Part shown: one piece after another, positions 29,676-38,464 of the stretch
Position numbering within the stretch: position 1 is the stretch's first letter
Layout of the letters: each line of letters begins with the position of its first letter
NCBI GenBank assembly: GCA_905221065.1
Contig: CAJNBS010000007.1
Span: 13,604 to 77,603, forward strand
Direction of reading: 5' to 3'
Origin: a bacterium
GTDB taxonomy: Bacteria; Bacillota; Bacilli; Lactobacillales; Streptococcaceae
DNA: 64,000 bases
The notes under the pieces: generated by a model
The model's input: only the letters and a program-made list of their open reading frames with translations
The model's database searches: none
What the model was told of the DNA's origin: nothing
Translations under genes and position numbers: made by a program

Positions 29676-30503
29676 ATGAAATTAAGAAGAAGTGATCGGA
29701 TGGTTGTCATTTCCAACTATTTGATTAATAATCCTTATAAACTAACTAGTCTCAATACGTTTGCTGAAAAGTATGAATCTGCTAAATCATCCATCTCAGA
29801 AGATATCGTGATTATCAAACGTGCCTTTGAGGAAATCGAAATCGGTCATATCCAAACAGTAACTGGTGCTGGTGGAGGTGTCATCTTCACGCCTTCTATT
29901 TCGAGCCATGATGCTAAGGAAATGGTTGAGGACTTGCGTGCCAAGTTGTCAGAAAGTGACCGTATCTTGCCTGGTGGCTATATCTACTTGTCAGATTTGC
30001 TTAGCACACCAGCTATCTTGAAAAATATTGGACGCATTATTGCCAAGAGCTTTATGGACCAAAAAATTGACGCGGTTATGACAGTAGCGACTAAGGGTGT
30101 GCCACTTGCAAATGCAGTTGCCAATGTCCTCAATGTTCCTTTTGTCATTGTGCGCCGTGACTTGAAAATTACCGAAGGTTCAACAGTCAGCGTCAACTAT
30201 GTTTCAGGTTCAAGTGGTGACCGTATCGAGAAAATGTTCCTTTCAAAACGCAGTCTAAAGGCCGGCAGCCGTGTCTTGATTGTGGATGACTTCTTAAAAG
30301 GTGGAGGAACTGTCAACGGGATGATCAGCCTCTTGCGTGAGTTTGATTCAGAATTGGCTGGTGTCGCAGTCTTTGCGGACAATGCCCAAGAAGAACGTGA
30401 AAAGCAATTTGACTACAAGTCACTCTTGAAGGTAACCAATATTGATGTCAAGAACCAAGCCATCGATGTTGAGGTTGGCAATATCTTTGACGAAGATAAA
30501 TAA
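29676..30503 (+). CDS. purR: Purine regulator PurR
   Basis: A 275-residue protein with an N-terminal winged helix (residues 1-75: RRSDRMVVISNYL, TFAEKYESAKSSISEDI) and a C-terminal phosphoribosyltransferase-like domain with the PRPP motif VLIVDDFLKGGGTVNG (about 200-215). In lactococci and streptococci PurR activates purine genes through PurBoxes when PRPP is high. It is transcribed alone from a promoter that carries its own PurBox-like site. Confidence 0.96.
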   Translation: MKLRRSDRMVVISNYLINNPYKLTSLNTFAEKYESAKSSISEDIVIIKRAFEEIEIGHIQTVTGAGGGVIFTPSISSHDAKEMVEDLRAKLSESDRILPGGYIYLSDLLSTPAILKNIGRIIAKSFMDQKIDAVMTVATKGVPLANAVANVLNVPFVIVRRDLKITEGSTVSVNYVSGSSGDRIEKMFLSKRSLKAGSRVLIVDDFLKGGGTVNGMISLLREFDSELAGVAVFADNAQEEREKQFDYKSLLKVTNIDVKNQAIDVEVGNIFDEDK

Positions 30504-30513
30504 GAGATAGAAC

Positions 30514-30548
30514 TAAAGGTTGGAACGATTGTCCCAGCCTTTCTTTGC
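30514..30548 (+). terminator. Terminator of purR
   Basis: AAAGGTTGG / CCAGCCTTT stem (one G-U pair) followed by TCTTT; moderate T-run. Confidence 0.65.
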
Positions 30549-30569
30549 AAATAGAATAGAAGGAAGCTT

Positions 30570-31820
30570 ATGAAAACACCATTTATCAATAAAGAAGACT
30601 TAGAAGCGATTGTTGCTGAGTTCCCAACTCCCTTTCACTTGTATGATGAGAAGGGAATTCGTGAGAAGGCAAGAGCCGTCAACCAAGCCTTTTCTTGGAA
30701 CAAAGGTTTTAAGGAATATTTTGCAGTTAAGGCAACTCCAACACCAGCTATCTTGAAAATCCTACAAGAGGAAGGTTGCGGTGTGGACTGTTCTAGTTAT
30801 GTAGAGCTCTTGATGAGCCATAAACTGGACTTTCCAGGTTCTGAGATTATGTTCTCTTCTAACAACACGCCTGACAAGGAATATGCCTATGCGCGTGAAT
30901 TGGGTGCGACCATTAACTTGGATGCATTTGAAGATATTGAACATCTAGAGCGTGCAGCAGGAATTCCAGAAATTATCTCTTGTCGTTACAATCCTGGCGG
31001 TGTTTTTGAACTGGGGACAGACATTATGGACAATCCTGGAGAAGCCAAGTTTGGTATGACCAAGAACCAGCTCTTTGAAGCCTTTGCTATCTTGAAGGAA
31101 AAAGGAGCTAAGACCTTTGGAATTCATTCTTTCCTAGCATCCAATACCGTGACCCATCTCTACTATCCAGAGTTAGCGCGTCAGCTCTTTGAATTGGCTG
31201 TTGAAATCAAGGAAAAGTTGGGCATTTCTCTAGACTTTATCAATCTTTCTGGTGGTATTGGTGTTAACTATCGTCCAGATCAGGAACCAAATGACATCGC
31301 CTTGATTGGTGAGGGAGTTCGTAAGGTTTATGAAGAAGTCCTTACACCAGCAGGTCTTGGTGAGGTCAAGATTTTCACAGAATTGGGTCGCTTTATGTTA
31401 GCTCCTCATGGAGCTCTCGTCACAAGAGTCACTCATAAGAAAAAAACTTACCGTACCTATCTAGGTGTGGATGCATCAGCAGTCAACCTCATGCGTCCAG
31501 CCATGTATGGAGCCTATCACCATATCACCAATCTGACTCACCCAGATGGACCAGCTGAAGTAGTAGATGTGGTCGGTTCACTCTGCGAAAACAATGATAA
31601 ATTTGCAGTGAATCGGGAACTGCCTCATACAGAAATCGGTGATTTGCTGGTAATTCATGATACAGGTGCTCACGGTTTTTCAATGGGCTACCAGTACAAC
31701 GCCAAACTTCGTTCTGCGGAAATCCTCTATACCGAAGAAGGTAAAGCCCGCCAAATCCGCCGTGCAGAGCGCCCTGAGGACTATTTTGCAACCTTGTATG
31801 GTTTTGATTTTGAAGAATAA
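30570..31820 (+). CDS. lysA: Diaminopimelate decarboxylase
   Basis: A 416-residue fold-type III PLP decarboxylase making lysine from meso-diaminopimelate. The PLP lysine is K54 in YFAVKATPTP; other landmarks are GCGVDCSSYVEL, GIHSFLASNT, NLSGGIGVNY (phosphate-binding Gly-rich turn), ELGRFMLAPHG and the C-terminal active-site SLCENNDKF (usually CESGD in this family). It stands alone between purR and pflA. The family also contains carboxynorspermidine decarboxylases, but length and motifs fit LysA better. Confidence 0.88.
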   Translation: MKTPFINKEDLEAIVAEFPTPFHLYDEKGIREKARAVNQAFSWNKGFKEYFAVKATPTPAILKILQEEGCGVDCSSYVELLMSHKLDFPGSEIMFSSNNTPDKEYAYARELGATINLDAFEDIEHLERAAGIPEIISCRYNPGGVFELGTDIMDNPGEAKFGMTKNQLFEAFAILKEKGAKTFGIHSFLASNTVTHLYYPELARQLFELAVEIKEKLGISLDFINLSGGIGVNYRPDQEPNDIALIGEGVRKVYEEVLTPAGLGEVKIFTELGRFMLAPHGALVTRVTHKKKTYRTYLGVDASAVNLMRPAMYGAYHHITNLTHPDGPAEVVDVVGSLCENNDKFAVNRELPHTEIGDLLVIHDTGAHGFSMGYQYNAKLRSAEILYTEEGKARQIRRAERPEDYFATLYGFDFEE

Positions 31821-31902
31821 AATGATAATTAATTGAAAATGAAATTGAAAAACAGATTGCTTTCTAAAAAATAGACAAAAATCTTGTTTTTCCTTCAAGT
31901 CG

Positions 31903-31932
31903 TGATATAATAAAACTATAAAACGTTTTCAA
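31903..31932 (+). promoter_or_regulatory. pflA promoter with cre-like site
   Basis: Extended -10 TGA-TATAAT (31903-31911), followed by TATAAAACGTTTTCAA (31917-31932). Its right half matches the CcpA cre consensus fully and its left half only partly. The site would cover the transcript start. Carbon control of formate metabolism is known in streptococci; the site itself is inferred. Confidence 0.45.
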
Positions 31933-31945
31933 GGAAGGTAACGAT

Positions 31946-32740
31946 ATGTCTGAAGAAACAATTGATTATGGACAAGTGACAGGAATGGTGCATTCGACAG
32001 AAAGCTTTGGTTCGGTAGATGGGCCTGGGATTCGCTTTATTGTCTTTTTGCAGGGCTGTCACATGCGTTGCCAGTATTGCCACAATCCTGATACTTGGGC
32101 TATGGAGTCCAATAAATCACGTGAACGGACGGTAGATGATGTCTTGACAGAGGCCTTGCGCTATCGCGGTTTCTGGGGAAATAAGGGCGGTATTACAGTC
32201 AGTGGGGGAGAAGCCCTCTTGCAGATTGATTTCCTGATTGCCCTCTTCACCAAGGCTAAGGAACAAGGAATCCACTGTACCTTGGATACCTGTGCTCTTC
32301 CTTTCCGTAATAAACCACGTTACCTTGAAAAGTTTGACAAGCTCATGGCTGTCACTGACTTGGTTCTCTTGGATATCAAGGAAATCAACGAAGAACAGCA
32401 CAAGATTGTCACTAGCCAAACCAATAAAAACATCCTGGCCTGTGCCCAGTATCTATCAGATATTGGAAAACCTGTCTGGATTCGCCACGTGCTAGTTCCA
32501 GGATTGACAGATAGAGACGATGACCTGATTGAACTTGGGAAGTTCGTCAAGACCCTCAAAAATGTTGATAAGTTTGAAATTCTTCCTTATCACACCATGG
32601 GTGAGTTCAAGTGGCGTGAACTTGGGATTCCTTATTCACTCGAAGGAGTCAAACCACCAACAGCAGACCGTGTGAAAAACGCTAAAAAACTCATGGATAC
32701 CGAAAGTTATCAAGACTATATGAAACGTGTACATGGATAA
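31946..32740 (+). CDS. pflA: Pyruvate formate-lyase activating enzyme
   Basis: A 264-residue radical-SAM enzyme that installs the glycyl radical on pyruvate formate-lyase under anaerobic conditions. The cluster ligands are C38, C42 and C45 in GCHMRCQYCHNPDTW; the glycine-rich SAM motif is VSGGEALLQ, and LLDIKEINEEQHK and WIRHVLVPGLTD are family segments. AAGGAAGG precedes the ATG. It is monocistronic, and no pfl gene is in the window. Confidence 0.95.
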   Translation: MSEETIDYGQVTGMVHSTESFGSVDGPGIRFIVFLQGCHMRCQYCHNPDTWAMESNKSRERTVDDVLTEALRYRGFWGNKGGITVSGGEALLQIDFLIALFTKAKEQGIHCTLDTCALPFRNKPRYLEKFDKLMAVTDLVLLDIKEINEEQHKIVTSQTNKNILACAQYLSDIGKPVWIRHVLVPGLTDRDDDLIELGKFVKTLKNVDKFEILPYHTMGEFKWRELGIPYSLEGVKPPTADRVKNAKKLMDTESYQDYMKRVHG

Positions 32741-32743
32741 AAA

Positions 32744-32772
32744 AGAAGCCTGATGGAAACATCGGGCTTTTG
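32744..32772 (+). terminator. Terminator of pflA
   Basis: AAGCCTGATG-gaaa-CATCGGGCTT stem with one G-U pair; the following T-run is short (TTTTG). Confidence 0.7.
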
Positions 32773-32899
32773 AGTTTACACAAATCTAGATAATTAAATG
32801 ATACAAAATTTTAAAGATTTTAAATTCTGAAAAAAATCCGAAAATGAGTGTATAAGATATAGTTACTTTTAGAAATATTAAATAGAATAGGAGAACATC

Positions 32900-33610
32900 A
32901 TGGAACAAAGTATTACCATTAAAAAATTATGTAAGTCATATGGGCAAACTCAAATTTTAAATGATATTTCTTTTGAAGCAAAAGCAGGTAGAGTGACTGC
33001 TTTCTTGGGGCCAAATGGAGCTGGTAAAAGTTCAACCTTACGTATTTTATTAGGATTAGACAAAGCAACATCTGGTCTTACCAAAATTGGAGATCAAACT
33101 TATAAGGAATTAAAATTTCCTCTAAAGACTGTAGGAGCTTCATTTGACAGTGTAGGTGCTCCTGATGATCGGACTGTTTATCAACATTTGAAAATTGTTG
33201 CTACTAGCAATGGGATATCCAGTCAGCGAATTGATCAAGTCTTGGATATGGTGGATATTAGCCATAAGAAAAAATCTAAAATTGGAAAATTATCATTAGG
33301 CGAAGGACAACGCTTGGGAATTGCAACAGCTCTATTAGGAAATCCTCAATATCTGATATTGGATGAACCGACAAATGGGTTGGATCCAAGAGGAATTCGG
33401 TGGTTTAGAGAGTTTATAAAAAAACAAGCTCAAGAAGGGAAGACCGTCTTACTGTCATCTCATATATTATCGGAAGTGGAAGCAGTAACAGATGATGTAG
33501 TTATCATAAATAAAGGAAAAGTTCTTATAAAAGGGACTTTACAAGAAGTGATGAAAAATCTTTCCTCATTAGAAGAAGTCTTCTTTAATTTAACAGAGGG
33601 AGGAAAGTGA
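32900..33610 (+). CDS. ABC ATPase, lantibiotic-immunity (LanF/BcrA) type
   Basis: A 236-residue nucleotide-binding protein with Walker A GPNGAGKSS, signature LSLGEGQRLGIA (a variant of LSGGQ), Walker B LILDEPTNGLDP and the SSHILSEVE segment typical of BcrA/LanF-type exporters. With the two following permeases it forms an exporter of the kind that protects against lantibiotics or bacitracin. The spacing is tight (one base to the next gene). Codon use and base composition are more AT-rich than the flanking pflA and yidC, so this block is probably acquired. Confidence 0.88.
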   Translation: MEQSITIKKLCKSYGQTQILNDISFEAKAGRVTAFLGPNGAGKSSTLRILLGLDKATSGLTKIGDQTYKELKFPLKTVGASFDSVGAPDDRTVYQHLKIVATSNGISSQRIDQVLDMVDISHKKKSKIGKLSLGEGQRLGIATALLGNPQYLILDEPTNGLDPRGIRWFREFIKKQAQEGKTVLLSSHILSEVEAVTDDVVIINKGKVLIKGTLQEVMKNLSSLEEVFFNLTEGGK

Positions 33611-33611
33611 C

Positions 33612-34397
33612 ATGGCACTTATTTACTCTCTTCATTCTGAAATATTGAAATTACTTTATAGGAGAGCTACTCATGTTGTACTATTCTTGATACTGGTATT
33701 TCAAACGTTTTTAGCAAATATTGGCGCTTCTCAGATTGTTTCAGTTGGTATCCATGCTACACCAGAGACAAATCCAGATTTAGCAGAGGCCATACCTCCT
33801 ATTGAATTTTTAGGTTTTGATGTCACTTTATTTGGTGTTTTTATTATGATTATCCTAGGATCAATTTACGGAGCCGAGGAGTACAAAGGCTCGGCTATTC
33901 GTACAAGCCTTCTCTCTATTACAAATCGAAGTACTTTCCTAGTTTCAAAAACATTAGTTTGGTTTATATTTTCTTTCATCATTTCCTTTCTATCAATATT
34001 CCTTACGATTAACATGACACATTATGTTTTAGGACAAGATGGCTTATTACTTTTTTCACTAAATGGGACAGTTTGGTTCTATATATTTTTAGCCAGTATA
34101 GCTTGGACCTTGTTGGGACTGCTGGCCTATATTATGGCTTTGACATTTAAAACAGCTATTGTTCCTCTATTATTTTTGCTTCCTCAAGTCTACAATTTAG
34201 GAACATTCTTAGCAAACTATATATCAGCTGCAAAATTTCTTCCAGTTGCATTGGGGCAAGGATTGATTGCTACATCTCCTCAAATGTTAGAACATAATAG
34301 TTTACAAAATATTTTACTTTTGCTTTGTTGGAACTTCTCATTCTTGGCTTTAGCAATTTACCGATTACTTAAGTCAGATATCGGGGGAGGTGAATAA
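33612..34397 (+). CDS. ABC-2 type permease of the immunity-like exporter (1)
   Basis: A 261-residue permease with about six membrane helices, including one at residues 15-35 after the short amphipathic start LIYSLHSEILKLLYRRATH. The segment YGAEEYKGSAIRTSLLSITNRSTFLVSKT is typical of MutE/LanE-type subunits, where the new protein is compared with older ABC material. It overlaps or abuts both neighbours, so translation is coupled. The substrate is unknown; a lantibiotic or similar cell-envelope peptide is the best guess from the family. Confidence 0.82.
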   Translation: MALIYSLHSEILKLLYRRATHVVLFLILVFQTFLANIGASQIVSVGIHATPETNPDLAEAIPPIEFLGFDVTLFGVFIMIILGSIYGAEEYKGSAIRTSLLSITNRSTFLVSKTLVWFIFSFIISFLSIFLTINMTHYVLGQDGLLLFSLNGTVWFYIFLASIAWTLLGLLAYIMALTFKTAIVPLLFLLPQVYNLGTFLANYISAAKFLPVALGQGLIATSPQMLEHNSLQNILLLLCWNFSFLALAIYRLLKSDIGGGE

Positions 34398-34398
34398 G

Positions 34399-35118
34399 TT
34401 GAAAGAGCAACTTAAAAGTGAGTATCTCAAGTTTATGATGAATCCTTGGCACTGGTTGATTATAGGTGCTCTGTTACTGTGTGTTCCGGCGATGGTTATT
34501 TTTTTAAATAGTAAGCCAGACCAGTTGACCCTACAGTTTGTTTTGGAACAGCTACTGCAAAGTCTCTATTTAGGACAGGCAGGTTTTATTAGTCTAGCTG
34601 TCCTATTTATAGGTCAAGAATTTACAGGTTCTAGCCTTCGTACCAGTTTTCTTACCTGTCCAAATCGTTTAAAATTTATAATATGTAAACTAGCTATTCT
34701 ATTATGTATGGAAATTGTATTATTGGTCGCTGTAATATCATTATGTATACTAATCGCCCAAGGATACTACAATATTAATCTTTTGAGCAATATTAAACAT
34801 GTTCTAACAATTCTATTTCCAGCTTGTATTTCTATTCTAACCTTCGCTCTTTTAAGTGGTATTTTTGTATTTATTTCTCAGTCTTTTATCTTAATTTTGG
34901 GAATCAGTTTATCCCTTTTATTGGGGTTGGGACAAATGTTACTACAATTCAGTTCTTTTTTTAGAAATTTACCATTATTAGCTAGTATGAATTGTTTTTA
35001 TACCTATCCATTGTCTCTTTATTATCCAGTGTGGCAAGGCTTAGGGATACAAATAGTTTGGTTATTAATTGTTTTTGTATTTGCTACACTGATACTTATA
35101 GGAAGAAATGTAGGCTAA
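34399..35118 (+). CDS. ABC-2 type permease of the immunity-like exporter (2)
   Basis: A 239-residue permease with six hydrophobic helices, the counterpart of MutG/LanG. It has the parallel segment QEFTGSSLRTSFLTCPNRLKFIICK, so the two permeases are paralogues that probably pair. The start is read as TTG at 34399 because GGGGGAGG (34383-34390) is ideally spaced for it; the GTG at 34390 would lie on top of that site. The stop codon runs directly into a terminator hairpin. Confidence 0.8.
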   Translation: MKEQLKSEYLKFMMNPWHWLIIGALLLCVPAMVIFLNSKPDQLTLQFVLEQLLQSLYLGQAGFISLAVLFIGQEFTGSSLRTSFLTCPNRLKFIICKLAILLCMEIVLLVAVISLCILIAQGYYNINLLSNIKHVLTILFPACISILTFALLSGIFVFISQSFILILGISLSLLLGLGQMLLQFSSFFRNLPLLASMNCFYTYPLSLYYPVWQGLGIQIVWLLIVFVFATLILIGRNVG

Positions 35119-35144
35119 AGACGGGGGATATCCTGTCTTTTTCT
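35117..35144 (+). terminator. Terminator of the ABC operon
   Basis: AAAGACGGG / CCTGTCTTT stem followed by TTTC, starting inside the stop codon of the last permease gene. Confidence 0.7.
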
Positions 35145-35151
35145 CGGTTAG

Positions 35152-35160
35152 TGCTATAAT
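35152..35160 (+). promoter_or_regulatory. Extended -10 promoter of the two-component genes
   Basis: TGC-TATAAT at 35152-35160, with AGGAGGGTG and ATG 35180 close behind. The sensor and regulator therefore have their own promoter, separate from the ABC operon. Confidence 0.7.
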
Positions 35161-35179
35161 ATAGTTAGGAGGGTGAGTT

Positions 35180-35866
35180 ATGGCTTATAAAGTTTTGGTG
35201 GTAGATGATGATCTTGCTATTCTTCGCCTAATAAAAAAAGTACTAGAATATGAAAAATATGAAGTAGTCATACGAAATAAGATAGAAGAGATTGATCTTT
35301 GTGATTTTACAGGATTTGACTTGATTTTATTAGATATTATGATGCCTGTTAGTGGTTTAGAAATCTGTCAGATGATTCGCGAGCAGATAACTGTTCCTAT
35401 CTGTTTTATAACTGCCAAGGATATGGATGAAGATTTAGTAGCTGGAATCAATGCAGGTGCTGATGATTATATTATGAAGCCCTTTAGTATGCAAGAATTG
35501 TTAGCACGTGTTAAAATGCACTTACGTCGTGAAGAAAGGACTAAAGGAAATGTTCATCAAATAAAGATTGGGAAGCTTACACTATATACGGATAGTAAGG
35601 AACTATTTGTAAACGATGATAAGATTTCCTTGACAAGGAGGGAATTTGACATAGTGAATCTTTTAGTAAGCACCCCAAGTAGAATATACTCTATAGAGGA
35701 AATTTATAATTATCTATATCCACAAAGTTCCGAAGCACTTTTACGTTCGGTTTCAGAGTACATTTATCAAATTCGTCAAAAGCTGAAACCTTATCAATTA
35801 AATCCAATTAAAACCTTGTACGGTGGAGGATATCAATGGGTAGAATCAAAAGTTTTAGACAATTAA
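35180..35866 (+). CDS. Response regulator, OmpR family (LcrR-like)
   Basis: A 228-residue regulator. The receiver domain (1-120) has the acidic pair D10/D11, phosphorylation site D52 in LLDIMMP, T79 in FITAKD and K100 in YIMKPF. The OmpR-type winged helix (about 135-228) contains LTRREFDIVNLL and ends with TLYGGGYQWVE. Placed between an immunity-type ABC exporter and a histidine kinase, it probably senses a cell-wall-active peptide and controls the exporter, as LcrRS is reported to do in S. mutans. That functional link is inferred. Confidence 0.88.
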   Translation: MAYKVLVVDDDLAILRLIKKVLEYEKYEVVIRNKIEEIDLCDFTGFDLILLDIMMPVSGLEICQMIREQITVPICFITAKDMDEDLVAGINAGADDYIMKPFSMQELLARVKMHLRREERTKGNVHQIKIGKLTLYTDSKELFVNDDKISLTRREFDIVNLLVSTPSRIYSIEEIYNYLYPQSSEALLRSVSEYIYQIRQKLKPYQLNPIKTLYGGGYQWVESKVLDN

Positions 35867-36924
35867 TTCGAGAAACCTGTTGGAGAATTATTTGGCAGTT
35901 TAGTCTTGGCTTACTAATGGCCTATATTATTCCCTTAGCTTCAGTATCTATACAAATAAATGAAGATGGGCAACCTCTAAACAATAGTGGTGTTCTATCA
36001 ATTTTTTTCAATGTGTCATCATGGATATATATTTGTGTTTTATTGATTGTTCTAATAAGTTATCACATTGGAAAATTGTTGAAAAAACTGAGTTATGAAA
36101 TGACTTTGATTTATGAAAATAGTATGTGGTTGGAGAAGGAATGTACAGAAAGTTTAACGGTTAAAGAATTTCGTGAGACAGGAAATCGGATTATTGTGAT
36201 GCAAGATAGAATTCGACAATTAATAGTTGATGAGAAACAGCAGAAAGAAGATTTGATGTTTCAGGTTTCAGCAGCTTCTCATGATTTAAAGACTCCCTTA
36301 ACCATTATTAAGGGGAATGTGGAATTTTTGCAGGCGATAACTGAAAACGACCAATCTCAAGAATGCTTAGCAGATATAGAAAGAGCTAGTCAACAGTTAC
36401 TAGATTACTTCAATCAATTGATTCACTATTCGAAAACCTATTATGATGATGAGACAGGTTGGAAGGAGTATTCTTCTTCAGATTTTATTAATGAATTAGA
36501 GAAAGAAGTCTCTTTTTTGATAAAAAATCAGATGAAGTTTTCTTTTGAAAAGAATGTGAACGGAACTGAAAGATATTATATAAATCCATCTCTTCTGATT
36601 CGTGCCATACAAAATATTTTAACAAATGCTTTGGAATACGCCGATAAACAGAATCCTAAAATTAAAATTAGAGTAGAGCAAGAGGGGAAGGAATTGAAAA
36701 TAGGTATATGGAATAATGGTTCGGAATTTCCAGATGAAGTTTTAACTAATTTTGGAAAGCTCTTTTATCGTATGGATAAAGCTAGATCGTATAAAGAGCA
36801 ACATTATGGTATTGGACTCAGTTTTGTATGTAGAGTTGCAAAACTACACAAAGGCCGAGTTGAGCTTAGAAATAGAGACGAGGGAGCAGAAGTTTTAATA
36901 ACTTTCAATTGTTTTAAATCATAG
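35836..36924 (+). CDS. Sensor histidine kinase (LcrS-like)
   Basis: A 362-residue kinase with two membrane helices (about 17-38 and 60-78) around a short extracellular loop of about 20 residues. The H-box is SHDLKTPL with H149, the N-box QNILTNALEYA, and the glycine motif HYGIGLSFV. The short loop is the intramembrane-sensing layout seen in antibiotic-peptide detecting kinases that often work with an ABC transporter. The gene overlaps the regulator gene by 31 bases. Confidence 0.88.
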   Translation: MGRIKSFRQLIRETCWRIIWQFSLGLLMAYIIPLASVSIQINEDGQPLNNSGVLSIFFNVSSWIYICVLLIVLISYHIGKLLKKLSYEMTLIYENSMWLEKECTESLTVKEFRETGNRIIVMQDRIRQLIVDEKQQKEDLMFQVSAASHDLKTPLTIIKGNVEFLQAITENDQSQECLADIERASQQLLDYFNQLIHYSKTYYDDETGWKEYSSSDFINELEKEVSFLIKNQMKFSFEKNVNGTERYYINPSLLIRAIQNILTNALEYADKQNPKIKIRVEQEGKELKIGIWNNGSEFPDEVLTNFGKLFYRMDKARSYKEQHYGIGLSFVCRVAKLHKGRVELRNRDEGAEVLITFNCFKS

Positions 36925-37110
36925 TGATGCGAGGACTGTTCGTTTATGGGGCATTTTTTAAACGATGCGAGCGTCATATCTTTCTAAGAGTCTTACTGAC
37001 TACATAGATTTCATATGGGGATTCAAAGCAAGGTTTTGGCTAATTTTGTAAAGCTTCAGTAGTTACGTTTTGATTTTTATTGAAGTAGCATTCTAACTAT
37101 TTTTGATATT
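36925..37110. other. Intergenic spacer with a possible decayed BOX
   Basis: No gene is seen. Fragments such as CTTACTGACTACATAGATTTC and TTTTGATTTTTATTGAAGTA recall inverted boxB and boxA, but matches are patchy. I can only call it a possible remnant. Confidence 0.3.
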
Positions 37111-37111
37111 A

Positions 37112-37146
37112 CAAAAAAACTTAGCAAACTAGCTAAGCCTTTTTCT
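37112..37146. terminator. Bidirectional terminator
   Basis: CTTAGC-aaacta-GCTAAG with a long A-run on the left and T-run on the right, between the sensor kinase gene and the convergent yidC. Confidence 0.8.
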
Positions 37147-37148
37147 TC

Positions 37149-38075
37149 TTATCTCGAACGTTGTTTTCCAGCGTTACGATTTTTGTGTTTTTTCTTGCTT
37201 GTGATAGCAGTTGGTTGTTCAGGGGTAACGTCTTTTCGTCCACTTGGTGTAGAGAAAGCACGTGCTTTTGGTGGGTTCTTCGCCAGTTCCTCACGGACTT
37301 TTTTGCGAAGTTTTGGACGAACGATATAGTTGACGATAAACTGTTGGAGAATCATCATGAAACCACCGACAACCCAGTAAAGTGTGACACTGGCTGGTGA
37401 AATGAGGGAGAAGACGACAATCGTGATTGGGCTCACGTAAGCCATTTTCTTGATTTGTTCTCTTTGCGTTTCGTCTTCTACTCCGTGAAGTGAAAGGAGC
37501 GATTGAAGATAGTAAAGGACACCTGCGCAGGCAACCAAAATCATACTTGGAGAACCTAGAGGAATGCCTAGGTAGCTTGCTTGAGCAACCCCTTCAGTAT
37601 GTTGGGCAGCAAAGTAAATAGCAGAGAAGAAAGGCATTTGAAGGAGGATAGGGAAGCATCCTACACCACCAAACATGCTGATGCCGTGCTCTTTTTGAGC
37701 GGCAAAGAGGGCTTGTTGGGCTTCGAGTTTTTCTTCTTGAGTAGTCGCTTCCTTGAGACGAGTTTGATGTGGCTCAAGGACGTGCTTAAGGGCGTTCATC
37801 TTTTCAGAGTGAAGCGTTGCCTTCCATGATTGGTAGATACCAAGTGGCAAGATAATCAAGCGCACGATAATGGTTACGATAATGATAGCGACACCAAAGT
37901 CTAGACCTTTATCAGTAGCGAAGTACTTGATAGCTTCTCCCATTGGAGCGCCCAAGAAATCCCAAACGGGACCAATTGGCTTACCTGTTGCTTTATCGAT
38001 CTGAACGCAACCTGCCAAGACTAATAGCATAGCCACTCCCATAGCCGAGAGTGCAAAACGTTTAATAGATTTCAC
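37149..38075 (-). CDS. yidC: Membrane insertase YidC2 (lipoprotein form)
   Basis: A 308-residue YidC/Oxa1 insertase. The signal peptide ends in VLAGC with lipidated Cys23. About five hydrophobic segments follow, with the conserved core DFGVAIIIVTIIVRLIILPLG carrying the groove arginine (R72 region), then GCFPILLQMPFFSAIYF and a long basic tail (KKKHKNRNAGKQRSR) that can contact ribosomes. The extended basic tail fits the YidC2 paralogue of streptococci. The start codon is GTG with AAGGA upstream. It lies upstream of nothing else on this strand and is probably transcribed with acyP. Confidence 0.93.
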   Translation of the reverse strand: MKSIKRFALSAMGVAMLLVLAGCVQIDKATGKPIGPVWDFLGAPMGEAIKYFATDKGLDFGVAIIIVTIIVRLIILPLGIYQSWKATLHSEKMNALKHVLEPHQTRLKEATTQEEKLEAQQALFAAQKEHGISMFGGVGCFPILLQMPFFSAIYFAAQHTEGVAQASYLGIPLGSPSMILVACAGVLYYLQSLLSLHGVEDETQREQIKKMAYVSPITIVVFSLISPASVTLYWVVGGFMMILQQFIVNYIVRPKLRKKVREELAKNPPKARAFSTPSGRKDVTPEQPTAITSKKKHKNRNAGKQRSR

Positions 38076-38152
38076 TGTTTTTATTCCTTCTTTAAAAATT
38101 ATACCTTTCTATTCTACTGTTTTTTTACAAAATATACAATAGTTCTAGAGAC

Positions 38153-38431
38153 CTAATTTGCGATTTTGAAGTCAGGGTAAGGAGGAAAGTTACTCAATTG
38201 GACATCTAAGTAGCTGACTTTTGAAAAAGGTGTGGGTCCTTTTCGGATTTCTTGGATAAATTTCGCCATGATAGCAGATGAGTCTGCTTGAGCTAAGATT
38301 TCGACTGTGCCATCGTCGTTATTCCATACTCGGCCTGTGATGCCACCAATTTCAAGCGCCAGGCTGTAAACACCCCAACGAAAGCCAACTCCCTGAACCC
38401 TGCCTTGGGCAATCATTCTAACCTTTTGCAT
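38153..38431 (-). CDS. acyP: Acylphosphatase
   Basis: A 92-residue enzyme that hydrolyses acyl phosphates such as carbamoyl phosphate or 1,3-bisphosphoglycerate. The signature GRVQGVGFRWGVYSLA contains the phosphate-binding loop and catalytic arginine, and VWNNDDGTVEI contains the catalytic asparagine. It is the first gene on this strand, divergent from the rRNA methyltransferase gene with only about 33 bp between starts. A yidC-acyP-methyltransferase neighbourhood is common in streptococci. Confidence 0.95.
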   Translation of the reverse strand: MQKVRMIAQGRVQGVGFRWGVYSLALEIGGITGRVWNNDDGTVEILAQADSSAIMAKFIQEIRKGPTPFSKVSYLDVQLSNFPPYPDFKIAN

Positions 38432-38449
38432 ACCAAACCCCTTTGATTG

Positions 38450-38458
38450 TGTTATAAT
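38450..38458 (+). promoter_or_regulatory. Extended -10 promoter giving a probably leaderless mRNA
   Basis: TGT-TATAAT (38450-38458) ends six bases before the ATG at 38465. The expected transcript start therefore falls on or next to the start codon, and no ribosome-binding site is seen. Confidence 0.65.
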
Positions 38459-38464
38459 ATTTCT

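Noticed and set aside
36925..37110. Possible inverted BOX element
   Set aside because: Only scattered matches to boxA and boxB; it is listed as a low-confidence remnant, not as a repeat.
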